A stretch of DNA of 64,000 bases, taken from the NCBI GenBank assembly GCA_036346375.1, contig CM070518.1, positions 1,178,001 through 1,242,000 on the forward strand, in the 5' to 3' direction. The first letter of the stretch is position 1. The number at the start of each line of letters is the position of its first letter. A program made the position numbers and the translations under genes. Below the pieces are notes generated by a model. The model was not told the DNA's origin. It was given only the letters and a program-made list of their open reading frames with translations, and ran no database searches. Origin of the DNA: Guadua angustifolia. Its lineage: Eukaryota; Streptophyta; Magnoliopsida; Poales; Poaceae. Positions 1-13,212 of the stretch are shown in pieces.

Positions 1-429
1 AGAATGGACGAAAAGAACTCAATTAAAGCTAGAAACACAGAACGGAGGAAGAAGTCAAGAAATCAATGAATGGGTGGCTATAGAGTATAGAAAAGATGGT
101 AGAGAACACTACGGCTCAGACTCGCTCTCATCTTCCCCAATGACTAACATAGGAAAGCTGTCTCTAGATCCCAAACTAAGGAGTGCACACAGACCATGTC
201 TACCCAAGGGGCCCAACACCTGCTAGACTTATAAGACTGTGAGGAACTCAACCTAGAGAGAAGAGAGAACAGCTAATTAAGCATGATAGCAACCTAAAGC
301 ACAAGATGAGAGGTCCATGCAAAGCATGCCAGAAGTCTAAGTGAAGTGAACTCATAACTCTAAGGAATAAAACCCATAAGCAACCCAGAGCAATACAACA
401 GAAAGGAAAAACTAAAATAAAATATAATA

Positions 430-3400
430 CATAATATACGTAGCAGCTCCCCTCACGTAGGTCGTAAGGGCACACAACTCCAAGCTTACTCCTCAAGGCA
501 ACAAACCTAGAGCTATCCAAAGGCTTGGTAAAGATATCGGCCAACTGGTGGTCACTCTCCACAAACTGAAGCACTATGTCTCCTTTCTCCACATGGTCTC
601 TAAGGAAGTGATATCTAATATCAATGTGCTTGGTCCGGGAGTGTTGCACTGGGTTCTTGGCAATGCAAATAGCAGAAGTGTTATCACAGAAAAGTGAAAC
701 ATCTCTAACCCAAAGTCCCGTAAGGTCGATCTCATCCAGAGCACATGGCTACAAAGAATCGGTCGCACAACATACTCGGCCTCGGTGTGATCAGGCGACT
801 CTGGACTGCTTCTTAGATGACCAAGAAACAAGAGAAGTGCCAATGAATTGGCAAGTGCTAGAAGTGCTCTTCCTATCTATCCTACAGCCAACAAAGTCAT
901 CATCGGAAAAGGCTCTAAGGGATAGACAAGAGGAAGAAGAGTACCAGATACCATAATCAATGGTAGCTCGAAGGTACCTGAAGATGCACTTCACCGCCTA
1001 GCGATGAGAGACGCGAGGAGAAGCTTGAAAGCGAGCACACATACACACAAAGCAAAGTGTATGTCCCCGCCACAGGCAAGAAGATACAAGAGGGAGCCAA
1101 TCATGCTCGAACTCCTTTTGATCAAGATGGGCTCACTATCCTCATCGGGCTCGAGGACAGTGGTGGTCATAGGAGTCATCACGGGCTTTCCATCGACATA
1201 TCAAACCGTCTCAGAGGTCCCGAGTGTACTTACCTTGGTGCAGAAAGTACCTCCCGAGTGCGCTTGATTTGGAAGCCGAGGAAGTAGCTCAATTCACCCA
1301 TCATACTCATCTCAAATTCTGTACTCATCACCTCAGAAAAATGAGACACAAGAGATTGAGATGAGCCACCAAAGATAATATCATCCACATAAATCTGAAT
1401 GAGAAGGAAATGAGAATCCTAGTGTCTGATGAATAGAGTTTTGTCTACTATACCCATTTTGAAACCATGACTAGAAGATAGAACTTAAACCTCTCATACC
1501 AAGCTCTAGGGGCCTGCTTAAGTCCATACAAAGCTTTGGAAAGCTTGTAGACATGGTTTGGGTATTTGGGGTTCTCAAATCCTGGAGATTGCTTGACATA
1601 CACCTCTTCCTCAATAAAGCCATTGAGGAATGCACTCTTGACATCCATTTGATAGAGCTTAAAGCCCTGGGATGCAGAGAATGCAAGTGATTCTAATCGC
1701 CTAGTCTAGCTACAGGGCAAAGGTCTCCTCAAAGTCAAGACCTCAACCCGAGTGAAGCCATATGCAACTAGCCTAGCCTTGTTATAACGACAACCCCATC
1801 CTCACTCTGCTTGTTTTTGAACACCCACTTGGTCCCAATGACATTATGACCAGATGGGGCTCTACAAGTCGCCAAACTTTGTTCCTCTCAAAGTTTTCCA
1901 GTTCCTCATGCATAACATTAATCCATGATTCATCGGATAATGCATGAGTAACATCCTTTGGCTCAAAAGAGGCAACAAAGGCAGAGTGAAGACAGAAAGA
2001 AGATAAGCCTGATTTTGAGTGCATCACACGCTCAAATAGATCACCAATGATCTGCTCAGGTGGATGAGAACGCTGAATGTGGCGAGGAGGACCAGAAGCA
2101 GAAGTGGCCTCTACCTCTTGAGCAGAAGAGGAAGAAACAGAGCCACTCACCAAGGAGAGTCTCAAGGCAAAGGCCGATCTTCCCGAGGTGCAAAATGGAA
2201 ATAGGAGGCACCTCAAGTGTAGAGGAGACTGGATCGTAGAACACCATCATCTCCATCATCCTCATCCTCTACAAAGATGGTCTCTGAGGGATAAGAAGAG
2301 CCTAAAATATCGTGTCTAGCTCTTGGGCTAGCCTCATCAAAGGTCACGTCACAGTCTCTATGATCCTATTCGCATCACAACCTGCACTTATAGCTACGAG
2401 AAGAAGTCGAGTAACCCGTAAAAATACCATCAAAAGAACGAGACTCAAACTTATCTAGGTTATCGACTTCAAGATAAAACACTTGCAACCAAAACGCTAA
2501 AATGAGAAACACCGGCTTTCGCCCAACCTCAACTCATAAGAAGTACGATGCAAATGTGCTATCAAGAAAACGCGATTGGAAACATGACAAGCAAGAGCTA
2601 TAGCCTCACCCAAAACTTCCTAGAGTATCAGACTATCTAGCATCGTCCGCCATCTCAACCAGTGGTCCTATTCTTCCTTTCCACTACGACATTTCTTTGA
2701 GGAGCGTAGGGAGAAGAGAACTGATGCTCTAAACCAGACTCCACACAGAAACTCTCAAAGTAGGAATTCTTGAACTCGATGCCATTATCACTACGTATAG
2801 CTCGTAATGCACTTGGGAGCTCAATAGACAACCTACTAACAAATCCCCTAAAGTGAGAAAAAGTCTCATCCTTCGAGGCCATGAAAAATACCCAAGAATA
2901 CCTCGAAAAATCATCAACAATAACAAGGACATACCACTTCCTCTCCGCCGATCAAGACTCTAGCCGACCAACAAAGGTCCATGTGTAAAAGCTATCCTAG
3001 TGCATCAGTCATCACTACGGTGACTGGAGGATGAGAAGCAGTAACCATCTTGCCATGTCGGCAGGGAGAGCAAACTAAGTCTTTGACCATCTTGAGTTTG
3101 GGCAAACCACGAATAAGATCGTGGCTACTAACTCTGGTCAAATGATCAAAACCAATGTGACCAAGTCTCCTATGCCAGAAGGAGAGATCACGGACTCGTA
3201 TAATCAAACATCGAAGAGAGTCTCCGGAAGAAGCGTAAAAATCAACACGAAAGACTCTCCCAAATCTAGAAATCCCAAGAACTAACTCTCCTGATGAATC
3301 AAGGATTCTACAAGCATTACACTTAAAGCTTACCTCGAAAGAGTCATCGATAAGCTGAGAAATAAAAAGCAAATTGTATTGCAGCTTACTCACTAAGGCA

Positions 3401-4000
3401 ACGTCATTAAGAATAAAATTTTCATTAATGCAGACGGTACCTTTAGCAATAACTCTACCTGAAGAAGCATCCCCAAAAGTGATCAACTCATCACCGGGGG
3501 CTCGGACTAGGGAAGAGAACTAACGAGAGTCTCCGGTCATATGACGAGAACAATCGGAGTCAACAATCCAAACATCTCCCTTCCCCATCCGACGAACCTG
3601 ATCAAGTCAAAGGAGAGAGAGAAGACTCAGTACTGAGATAAAGTGAGGACCTGGGAACCCAATACTGAATCACACGACGCCTCAAAGTACCAGCCACAGA
3701 GGAAGAAGACTGGACTCTAGTGTCTCTCTGACGCTCGACTCTCACAAGATCAGAAGAAGTAACTCTAGTAGAAGATGTAGGAGCTATCACTGGTTTGGCC
3801 TACCGTGGTGCAAAGGCCGGACCATCCCAATGAGGCTATCTAAATCTCCTACCAGAAAACACCTCACGCCGTTGATATCTACCTCGATGGAAAGAACGAG
3901 GAATATCAAAAGGACGGCGGAAAGACTGACCACGAACAACTCCAGGACTAAAACTCGATTGAACAGCATGAAAACCGAGTCTCGACGACGCCCAAAAACA
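430..4000 (-). pseudogene. copia pol: protease, integrase, reverse transcriptase, RNase H
   Basis: Domains follow minus-strand order. Protease: near 3577-3537 the usual DSG triad reads DSD (context WIVDSDCSRHMTG), so the active site is altered. Integrase: HRRLGHI and CSPC zinc-binding residues (about 3130-3030), then DNGIEFKN and VVERKNRT of the DDE core (about 2800-2660). RT: SAFLNGFIEEEVYVKQ and KALYGLKQAPRAWY (about 1640-1500), with the catalytic YVDD intact at 1391-1380. RNase H: SDDDFVGCRIDRKSTS near 900, ending HSRTKHIDIRYHFLRDH and LADIFTKPLD near 500. Many stops and frameshifts make it non-functional. Stretches between named domains are degraded pol. Confidence 0.85.
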
Positions 4001-4377
4001 GTGACTCTCTAACTGTTTAGTAGCGAGTGTGTGCCTTAGAAGCACTCGAGTCCGGGATGACTCAATACCTCTAAGAGCAACAACACGCCACGCCCGTGAT
4101 CTTGGCGCGTCTAAAACAGAAATCTACCAAGTGACCATCCTTCTTACCGAAGGTGCATGAATACTTCGCCTTGCTAGAGGCAGAAGTGTCAAGAGAAGCA
4201 CCCTTCTGCTCAGAAGTCCCATGGACAACCCCAAAGAGACCTAAACACAAGGGTACTCACCCTGCGAGCCACCACAATTTCTCCACTCTTAGAGCCACGC
4301 ACAATGGTAGGAGGATGAGTCCTAGCGTGCTCCAAGTAGTCAAATCCTAGACCCTGATTAAATCTGCTAATTTTTTA

Positions 4378-6265
4378 TTAGTCTAGAATGAAATTCAGCT
4401 TTTTCTTACCTCCTACAAACTTCTCGAGAGTGCTCATGAGATACTCACACTCCTTTAAAAGAGAGGCACAAGAAGAACATGGGTGAGAGGAAGAAGAAGA
4501 ACCGTAGGAGAAGAAGAAACACCAAAGACATGCATTTTTTCTCCTCAAGACGGCCGCCTCAATCTTGAGGGCCTTACAAGAAACGCACGATGCTTCTCTA
4601 ATCCTATGGACTTGTTCTTTTAATTTCTTCCTAAGTTCGACATGGATTTTCTCCAAGTCCCCCTCAATCACAGAACAATGCACACAACTCTTAAGTGACT
4701 TATCTAGTAAGTCCTTATCAAGTTTAGCACACTTGACATTTAAAGCTTCATTGTCAAGTTTTAGTTGCTTACAGCCCTCACATGAGCTGACAGGGTCCTT
4801 AGAAGCATGCATTTCAAGTTCATCATTTCTAGTAGAAAGCTTACTAAGGTGAACGCTCATGGCATCTATTTCTACAAGTAACTTAGGGCAATTTTCACAT
4901 GAAGGAGTAGCATGAGCATGAAGAAAACTAGCATCTAGAGAGGAAATATCAATCGTACAAGTGCTAGCATTCTTCGACCTAAGACTTTCAAGTTCAGTTT
5001 GCACACTATCATGCAAGGTCCTTAGGTTCTCAAGCTCCACAAGCAAAGCATCACATAAAGAACTATCATCAGTGACTCGGGAGAGAGAAGATCTAAGAGA
5101 AGCTAACTCCCTAGTCAAGGTATCTACTTCCTTCTCAAGCTCCATAACCCTAGCTCTAGCTCTAGCTCTAGCATGAAAATTTCCTAATTTGCAAAAAGCT
5201 TCATTGAGCTGGTCATAGGAAGGTACCTCGTCCGAATCGCTGTAGAGCTCGGAGTCGCTGATGTCATTGGTGTTTACCATGAAGCACATGCCGGAGAAGT
5301 CAACGCCGCCTTTCTTCTCTTGCGGATCATCCTCGCCTTCGTCGCTCCATGTCTCCGTGTATGAGAGGTTGATGTCGTCGAGGGCGGCGAGGACATGGTG
5401 GAAGACCTTCTTGTTCTTCGAGAAGTTGCGGTATTTCTTCTCGTGTTGGCTCATTTAACCGGAGGCTTCTTGTTGCGGTTCTTGTCGATGTAGTCGTTCT
5501 TGCCGAACCGCCGGAGTCGTTTTGCCCTTCTCCAATTTGGGACAATTCGTCAATGTGGTTGGGGCCGCCACATTCAAGCTGTGATCCCACCACCTCTCTT
5601 CTCTCTCTCACCCTCTTATAGGCATGAGAAAACTTGCGAGTTAAAAGAGCAAGCTCAGTTTCTGGAAACTTATCCAGTTGGTCATCTTTTAGCTTGCAAA
5701 GTGCAGAGAGGGAAAAACCAATGTAAGAATCAAGAGAAGATCCAATGGGATCGGTGACCAAGGCCATCGATCGTGATTTCGTTTTGTGAGAGACGACGCC
5801 GATCTCATGAGTCTTGAGTCGAATAGAGCCCGCCAAGAGTCAAGGTCGACAAGTCGGTAGTATCCTTGATGGTGGTCACTTTCATTTCCCAAACACGAAG
5901 ATCGAAAAGTGCGGTCAAGAAGTGACGAGCATTATCCGAAGTCGTGGTATGTGCAACCAACCGCCCGGAGATCACTCAAAATTTTAGTAAATCGACCAAA
6001 ACACTCGCCAAGACTCTCACCAAAGATGTTGTTCAAACTTGTTGTACTCACGCTTGTATTGATCTGCGCCACGGTCTTGATTTGGGTAGTGCCTCATGGT
6101 ATGCATCGAGGGTCACCCAAATCTTGTGAGCAAATCGCAGGTGAGAGATCCGATCATACTCACTGCGGCTGAGTCCCTGTATAAGAATGTTCCTCGCCTT
6201 AGCATTTGCCTCAACGTCAGCCATATTGCCGCCCGTGATGTTCTCATCGGCAGGAACCTCATATG
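4378..6265 (-). pseudogene. copia gag, central and C-terminal parts
   Basis: Minus-strand pieces continue gag after the CACTA element. 6265-6048 carries EYDRISHLRFAHKIWVTL, a conserved capsid-like stretch. 5836-5327 carries PETELALLTRKFSHAYKRV. 5454-4378 is a 358-residue frame starting MSQHEKKYRNF, acidic at first and then a long heptad-like coiled coil with repeated CxxC pairs (SCENCPKL, SCEGCKQL, SCVHC, SCVSC). Frameshifts separate the pieces. A six-base repeat in the coding DNA near 5150-5175 encodes alternating Ala-Arg. This extended coiled-coil gag supports the SIRE-type assignment. The protein is not functional in this copy. Confidence 0.75.
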
Positions 6266-9200
6266 CACTACACCATGACACATTTTCATCAACAGCCTAT
6301 CTCGGCGGCAAAAGCCACGAGAGCGACGATTTTTCTCGCTTAAGAAAAGTTTTTCCGATGTAAAACAACTGTCGAGAAGTCCCGCGGGAAAAATATTTGC
6401 CGCGATATATATTTTACCGATGATGATCCGACATTGTTATAAGACTTTTGCCGATGATATACTTTTTCCGTCAAATGCATTTTTGCCGGCCGATGATAGT
6501 CCGAGGGTAGACTTTTGCCGGCAGATAGTTTGACGATAAACCATATTGGTGTGAATTCCATTAATTTCTCATATAGAAAACAATGATAAACATTATTGTG
6601 GAGAATATTATAAATCCAATCGATAATTAATTCATATTTTCACCACATCGCAAAGAGAAAATGATTCAATTAATACATCCATTCAACACAACAACTCGAA
6701 CATCAAAATACATCCATTCCATTTCATTAGTATAAATGGCGATTTATCCATCAAAATACATCCATTAATGTCATTAGTGTTGTACAAAGACCAGAAACTT
6801 TTTACGGATTGGTGTTGGGTGTATCCAATGGAAGTCCATGCAATCTTGTTTGTGATGTGGTTCGATGAATTCCAAGTGTTTTATGTTTCTATGCCGACCG
6901 ACACCAAATAAGTGAAGGACAAAGCTCACTTACAAAGGCAAAGGGCTTGTGTTCACGCTTATGTAGAGCTTGTGATCTCACCACCATCGATATATCATTG
7001 TACAATCTCCCTAAGCATCACTGCTCCATCTTTCTCGATGAGTTGGTTCATTTGACCTGCAAAAGAGACATTAAAAATTATGAAATTCGATTATGTTGAT
7101 AATTAGGATCATGCTCACAGCTAGAAGGTGAAGAAGAGATAGTTATGAGATGGATACATACAATTAATGATGATCATATATCTGCCAAGATTTCTGCTTA
7201 GGACCTATTGGAGTGTGAGCACATGTGGCTTTGAGACTTTGAGTATTGTGCACAACCACAATAGACATGTTTTTTTGAAACTAACCGAAGTTTAACCGCA
7301 TAAAGTGAAAAGAGAGAGTAATTTTCTCTTTAGGGCTTGGACCAAGTACACCGATCAAACACAAGTACACTCAACAAGCTAGATTCTCGCCCATTGTTGT
7401 TACAAATAGACTAAGTATAGTCAACCATATTATATTCTCATCTATTGCTACAAGCAAATAATTATCACTAGGAAAATGGCTCATCACACTATTCGAATAA
7501 TGCGAGCAAGAAGAACCAAATTTGCAAAGAAGAAATAAAATTTGCTTATCGTGTGAGAAGCTTCAGAATAATGCACTTCACTCACTTAATTTCTTACTTC
7601 GATGATGCAAAAGGTAATCCCTCGCTTCATTAAAATCACGTAAAAGAAAATTCAGCCAATGGTAATTACATTGCATACTTTGAGTGTAACAAAGAAAATC
7701 GAGTGAATGTGAATAGCACCAAAGAAGACGGAGGTAATCGTTCAATTCCATATCAATTGATGTCTTTGTGATTTGGTGTCACATACTTGCCAACTATGAC
7801 GACAATGCCCAAACCATCATGAAGTTCAAATGCGGATCGGATTAAGCCCGCCATATCCAAGACACCAAGTTACACATAAAAAAAGGACTCTATAAGCCTG
7901 CTGGTCACGTATGGGCATTGCCATAGGATCCACTATTTGTGTGGTTCAAACCTTGCCAAAAGTTCGTTTCACCGACAAGAACAAATTTTGCAAATTGTCA
8001 TGAAGTGTCAAGCAACCTAGAAACAAGTAGTTACCTTGGTAAGCTCTTAATGTTATGGTTCTAATACTACGGGACATATCAAGCGCAAACCACGCTTATC
8101 GTGTGAACTCAGAAAAGTAAAAATCATATGTAAATATTTTCCAAAATTCTAAAAAATACTATACGAGGGAATGTTAGCTTCTACAACCCTGTAAAATTTA
8201 AAGAGCAAACTCAATAGCATTTGAAAGATACCCCACGTATGGTAATTTTTTCAACAATTTTTGAAAATTTTTATATATGGTTTTCACGAGTTTACATGAT
8301 AAGGGTGGTTTTCACCGATATATCCCCACTTACTATTTCACTGCACTCATCGAGTCACCGTCCTATTATTCACTAGTACTGTGCCATAATATGTAGATGG
8401 ACATGTGATAAACACAAATGAGAGTCTACATGGCAAAAATCTATGGCATGATTCAGCTAAATTTTAGTAAAAGATGAAGTATACGGTAAACTAGGAAATT
8501 CAATACAATAGAAAACTGAATCAGATATGCCGCCTAGAACCAGCCAATCAAAAAGTGAAAAATCATAATCAGCTATGTATACTAATAAATGCTCTACAAC
8601 TTGAAAATCTTCACATTGTTGAGTATAACAAAGTCGCATACTTGAAGATTCTCACATTAACAACTTCAATGTGGATAGGAGTATATGTGTAAATGCAGGT
8701 CTCCACACTTTCCGCTCCATATTTTAACAGAACCGTAAAACTAGTATTTGCTTTAGATCTCTTAGGTGAAATAGTTATATCATCATAGCATAAATGTACC
8801 ATCGAGGAGTAGTAACCAAAGGTCCATTTTCAGCAACAATTGTATTTTGGACTTGGCGATCTCGACAAAGAATAGAAATTACCCAAGAATTTCCATAGTG
8901 GCATAAATACTACACCTCCAAAGTCGCTTAATGACATAAAGGACAAACTAACAAATAGCCATGTTTTAAGCAATCACGTGCTCGAAAACCTCAATCTTTT
9001 TAATATGTCAGGAAAAATATTTAAATTTCAACAAAGATTATACCGAAAGCACATAAAAGAATTGTAAGTACATGTGCGTGAGAATTAGCTTATTGTTAGC
9101 CAAACAAAGGGTATCAAATTTTTTTCCGAGACAAATATCAAGGCTGAGAGGGTTTCTCATAGAGACACTGCATTAGAGGAGTTGGGGGTGGTGAACCCAT

Positions 9201-11539
9201 TTTCTTGTTAACAAGATAGAACTACAAACTTTGTTCGAATTTCAATCAAGTGTCAACATGAAACAACTAGCATGATGATTTGACGTTTACAAGTTCCAAT
9301 CAAAATTAGAAGCATCTTTCCACAAAGCTGCTGCACTTAAATTTTGAGTTAGCTCATGAAAACTAAGTTTTAATTGAAGTGGACATATAGAGGTTCATTG
9401 ATTTTAAAGAAATTTATGCCGTAACAAAAGTCCGCTACTTCAACAAGTTCTTTCTATGGATAAAGGCGAGCAGTTTTCAGAAACAACCAAAGTGATAAAG
9501 CACCATTTTGAATCAAAAAGTTAAAAAACACATCAATTTTAGAAGGATTACGAAAGGCAACCATAAGTTGAAATTTGAAAATATGGAACAAGCAAAATCC
9601 ATAGTTCCATACCGTGTCTCCTTTGTTCAAGAAGAGCTTTGCAATCTCTATCCCACCTTTAATATAAACATAAACATCAGACTGTAATCCAAACAAATTT
9701 AACCAGTTCCTTTCATAAGCCATATGCATAATAATAAGCTTCAAACTATTTTGAGAAGCTTATGACTTATGAAAATCAAAGCAGAATAGGATACCCCACC
9801 AAACACCATGTAGTTCTAGCAGATCAGAGACTCGATGTGTTACCATGTAGTTCAAGCACAATCATGCCGCTCTGCATTAAAGCCATGCCCTTTGATAGTT
9901 AAACTAATGCTTTTATGAGAAACAAATTACGCATAATTTACTATAGAAGGTTTTACCTCTTATCAAGCAATTAGTGATGTCATCAAGACTAACCCAGAAC
10001 ATTTGGATTTTCCCTCTTCAAAGAACAAGTCGAAGTGGACCCGACAATGTAACATAACAAATATGAAACAAATAAGGTGTCAAAATTTTGAGGTGGGTTT
10101 GTGTGGTACTCAAAAGAGGATAAAAGGTATGGTTGTGACATAGATGTGCAATTGTACAACACATTGGTTCTCAACATTTAAAAGGTGATAGATAAATCCC
10201 CAAAATCGCCAAGTGACATGGCATGATCTCGTTATAGGTCGATAGCTTCCTCATGATTATTCTTACTAATAGTCACTGCACAAGATAGTGTTAAGACACA
10301 TGAAAAGGATAGTGTGATTGAACAAAAGGAAAACAGGGCATGGTAACTCTAATTAAAACAACATGTTACAAAAGCTATGCATAAGGAGAGCAAACATTTC
10401 ATTCAAGATAACCAGTCCACATAACAAAGGACAACGGAACAATATCCAACTATACAAGCATATGCAATGTTTTTTATGATTGTGACATTTCTGCACCTAA
10501 AATGAAAAGAACTACTATGACAATCAATCAAGGCAAAGACATCTCTGAATATAAACAAGGAGAGGTTAAACATCCATCACTTCACCGCAAAACCTTTTTT
10601 GATAACAAACTTCATTGCAAAACCTTAAAAGACATTTTCTTTTGAGTGAACCATGATAAAAATCTGAATAACAAAGATCTTCCATAAAAATCTGAATAAC
10701 CAAGCATTCTTCACTAGCTGTCCTCATTCTATTTATCACAAGTTCTGCAATGTACTACTAACAAGATCGTTGGAAAAATACCTTAAGAGTTCAGAATAGG
10801 TAGCAGATTCAAGAAATCTTCAAAATCGAATCTTCACATTAATTGCACATAAGCAAAAATGGGAATGATCTTCAATCACAACAATCACTTGTCAGAATTG
10901 CCGGCAACTAAAAGATACATCGCATGGTGTTCCAATTTATAGAAATTACCGTATGGCATCTAGCTTAACCTCCCATGTATGCATAACTAATAGCCACTTC
11001 AGAGCTGATAAACACACAACCAATGTAATACTCATGAGGCAAAGTAAACATAAAGGTTCGATTGCATATCTCAAACAAAAGGTAACAATATTCCCATGCA
11101 ACAACCAGACAATGGAAAGACATGTTACGAGAAAGAAAACCATCGATTTATATCACCTAAATATGCCTAAGATTTTTAAGTCAACTTTACCATTTTTTTT
11201 CAATAGGCTTTACTATAAACAAGAGTAAAAATAGAGTTCAATGCAGGCAAGAACATCTCCGCAATGGTGCAAAATTAGACACAAGGATTTACAATTCTAG
11301 AAGCCATCAAATGCTTTCTTGCGCACTTATTTCCGATTTGCTATTCATAGATATACTATTTTTGAAGGAAGTTGCTAACTCTTGATAGGCATATCATGTT
11401 GCACAACTTCATAGACGAACAAATCAAGAATACGGACGTTCTTCCCATAGATAATCATCAAGAAACGCAAGATTGAGCGTAGAAATTGCAACTTGATACT
11501 AAACTCCCTGGAAGCACACAAAGAACAACTCCCAAAAGA

Positions 11540-12560
11540 TTTTTACCTCAAATCCCCTCATGGAGGAAAGGGAGGTGGAGCAGGCAAACCGGGCGGCACT
11601 GCTCGGGCGACGCGGCACGGTCTTGAACATGCGAGAGTCGGAGATGCGCGGGCGACGCTGGAAAAGGGAGGCGCAGCACGCGGGCTCATGGGCGCCGGAT
11701 GCGGCCGGAGGCGGGCTCGAGGAGGCGGCAGGAGAGCCGAGGCGACGAGCTCCGGCCGGCCCTGGGGAGGGCGCGCGCGGCGGCCGGACACTGGGCACGC
11801 AGGAGGGCGCTGGGAGACCGGGGCAAGGGCCGAGGTGGTGGGCTGAGGGCACGGCCAGAGGCGAGGGCGCGGTGCGAGAGCGCCAATGGAGGGAGTCCTC
11901 CTGGCTCTCTCCCTCTCTCTAGGGTTTCTTCCCCAACTAGCGACAAGGCCGCGCGGTGTGAAATTTGTTCGCGCGCCTAAATATTTTGCTGCTTGTTGTA
12001 AATTAGTTTCGCTGACAGATAAACGCATAAATGAGTTTGGCCTAAATGTAACTTAGCTTTTAGGGAAGAAGCGGGGGCAATCGACGGTAGTTGGTAGCGT
12101 GGAAGTCAGTGGAGGCTGGTTCCTTGTCCCTGTTTGCTACTATTACAAGTTGAGGCCGACCAAGCGAGGCGCCAGCCAGGCGACGATGACCTAGGAAGAA
12201 GTGAGTGACGGATGAATAGATGGAGAAAGAAGAAGGGGAGGCATTCACTTAGCTCGGTGGTGGGGTCGACACGGAGGAGATCACCAGGTGGTGGATCCGG
12301 CGACGCCGAAGACGGTGGCCGGTGGAGAGGCGCAGGTGGCGGTGCTCGAGCGGAGGCCAGGAGGCGGTGAAGGCTGCACGCTGTGCACACTGACAGTGAG
12401 GCACAGAGGGGCACCCTGTCGGGGAAGGCTAGAGAAGCAAGCGGCGACGCAAGAAGGAGGGAGAGCAGCGGCGGCACTCGGGAGAGGAGATGAGTGCGAG
12501 AGAGAGCGGAGGATGCGAGGCGGCGGCTGGAAATGGGGAATGGGAGCCAAGTGAAGAGAG
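11540..12560 (-). other. two GC-rich gene-like blocks inside the CACTA element
   Basis: Two blocks (about 11560-11950 and 12090-12560) rise sharply in GC against the AT-rich CACTA interior. On the minus strand the first is preceded by AAACCCTAGAGAGAGGGAG, typical of plant 5' UTRs. It is rich in Pro, Ala and Arg codons and ends in a plausible splice donor GAG/GTAAAAATC near 11545. The long open frames look like low-complexity products of GC-rich DNA, so I do not call a protein. They may be captured host gene 5' ends or the element's own promoter and first exons. I do not recognise the source. Confidence 0.4.
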
Positions 12561-12673
12561 AGAGAGACCGGTAGAGTTAGGTTAATTAAGGGGGATGGTT
12601 GGGTCGAGCCTATTGGCCATCGACGGTTTCGGGTTGAACAGGCCACGGCCTATGAAAAAAAAAAAGAAAGAAA

Positions 12674-12698
12674 ATAATAATAATAATAATAATAATAT
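12674..12698. repeat. (TAA)n microsatellite
   Basis: About eight copies of a TAA/ATA trinucleotide follow an A-rich run, inside the right part of the CACTA element. Confidence 0.9.
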
Positions 12699-13027
12699 AC
12701 AGTAAAAATAATATATATAAAAGAATTATCATATAAATAAATAAGAAAATATAATTGCAGCGCCTATTTTTGCATAACACAGACATGAGTTTTGGTTGAA
12801 ACCGAGATAGACTTTTGCCGTGAGATATCTTCGACAGTAAAAATTTATCATTGCCGACAGATAGTTTGTCCCTACATATCAAAATAATTTCCAATGCACC
12901 ATCTGACCCTAAAAGTATTATTGCCGACAGTTAGTCAGTCACCAAGTTTTAGCGACAGATAGTTCGTCGGTAATTATGTATTATTGCCGACTGATGTCTG
13001 ACGCTAATTTGGTGTCATGGTGTAGTG

Positions 13028-13157
13028 ATGGGAGCTTCACCTTCTGCCATATCAGGAAGCCCTGGGCAGTGATGTATGACTCCATCCGAGATTTCCAAAA
13101 AGAAAAATCGACACCACAAAAAATAGGAGGCTTGGTGGAATACTTGTTTGTCGCCAT
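13028..13157 (-). pseudogene. copia gag, N-terminal piece
   Basis: An ATG at 13157 (minus) opens a 43-residue frame beginning MATNKYSTKPPIF and containing FWKSRMESYI. This is the typical start of a plant copia gag (substrate-like PPxFxGxxFxxW motif). The frame stops at the CACTA insertion and resumes beyond it at 6265 with EVPADEN. Removing the CACTA and one copy of the ATG duplication restores one continuous frame. The protein would be the capsid precursor packing element RNA. Confidence 0.8.
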
Positions 13158-13198
13158 GGCTCTCGAGACCGGTCAAGATCTATGGAAGAGCAAAACCA

Positions 13199-13210
13199 GC
13201 TCTGATACCA
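13199..13210 (-). other. primer-binding site (tRNA-Met type)
   Basis: The minus strand reads TGGTATCAGAGC just inside the 5' LTR with a 2-bp spacer. This is the usual initiator tRNA-Met primer-binding site of plant copia elements, and it fixes the LTR end at 13213. Confidence 0.85.
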
Positions 13211-13212
13211 AT

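Larger units (their letters stand above)
6266..13027. mobile_element. CACTA (En/Spm) transposon inserted in copia gag
   Basis: The element starts CACTACACCATGACAC (6266-6281) and ends with its inverse GTGTCATGGTGTAGTG (13012-13027). It is flanked by a 3-bp duplication ATG (6263-6265 and 13028-13030), diagnostic of CACTA elements. Subterminal regions (6300-6545 and 12805-13010) repeat TTGCCGAC/T-type motifs, as expected for transposase-binding sites. Length is 6762 bp. I find no transposase-like frame longer than about 120 residues, so it is probably non-autonomous or badly decayed. 6550-11490 is AT-rich and shows no gene I can support; 11560-12560 holds GC-rich gene-like sequence. The insertion is younger than the copia element it splits. 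Confidence 0.9.

Noticed and set aside
11499..12646. Several GC-rich open frames of 85-156 residues on both strands
   Set aside because: Overlapping frames on both strands with Ala/Pro/Arg/Gly composition are what GC-rich DNA produces by chance. None shows a recognisable domain.
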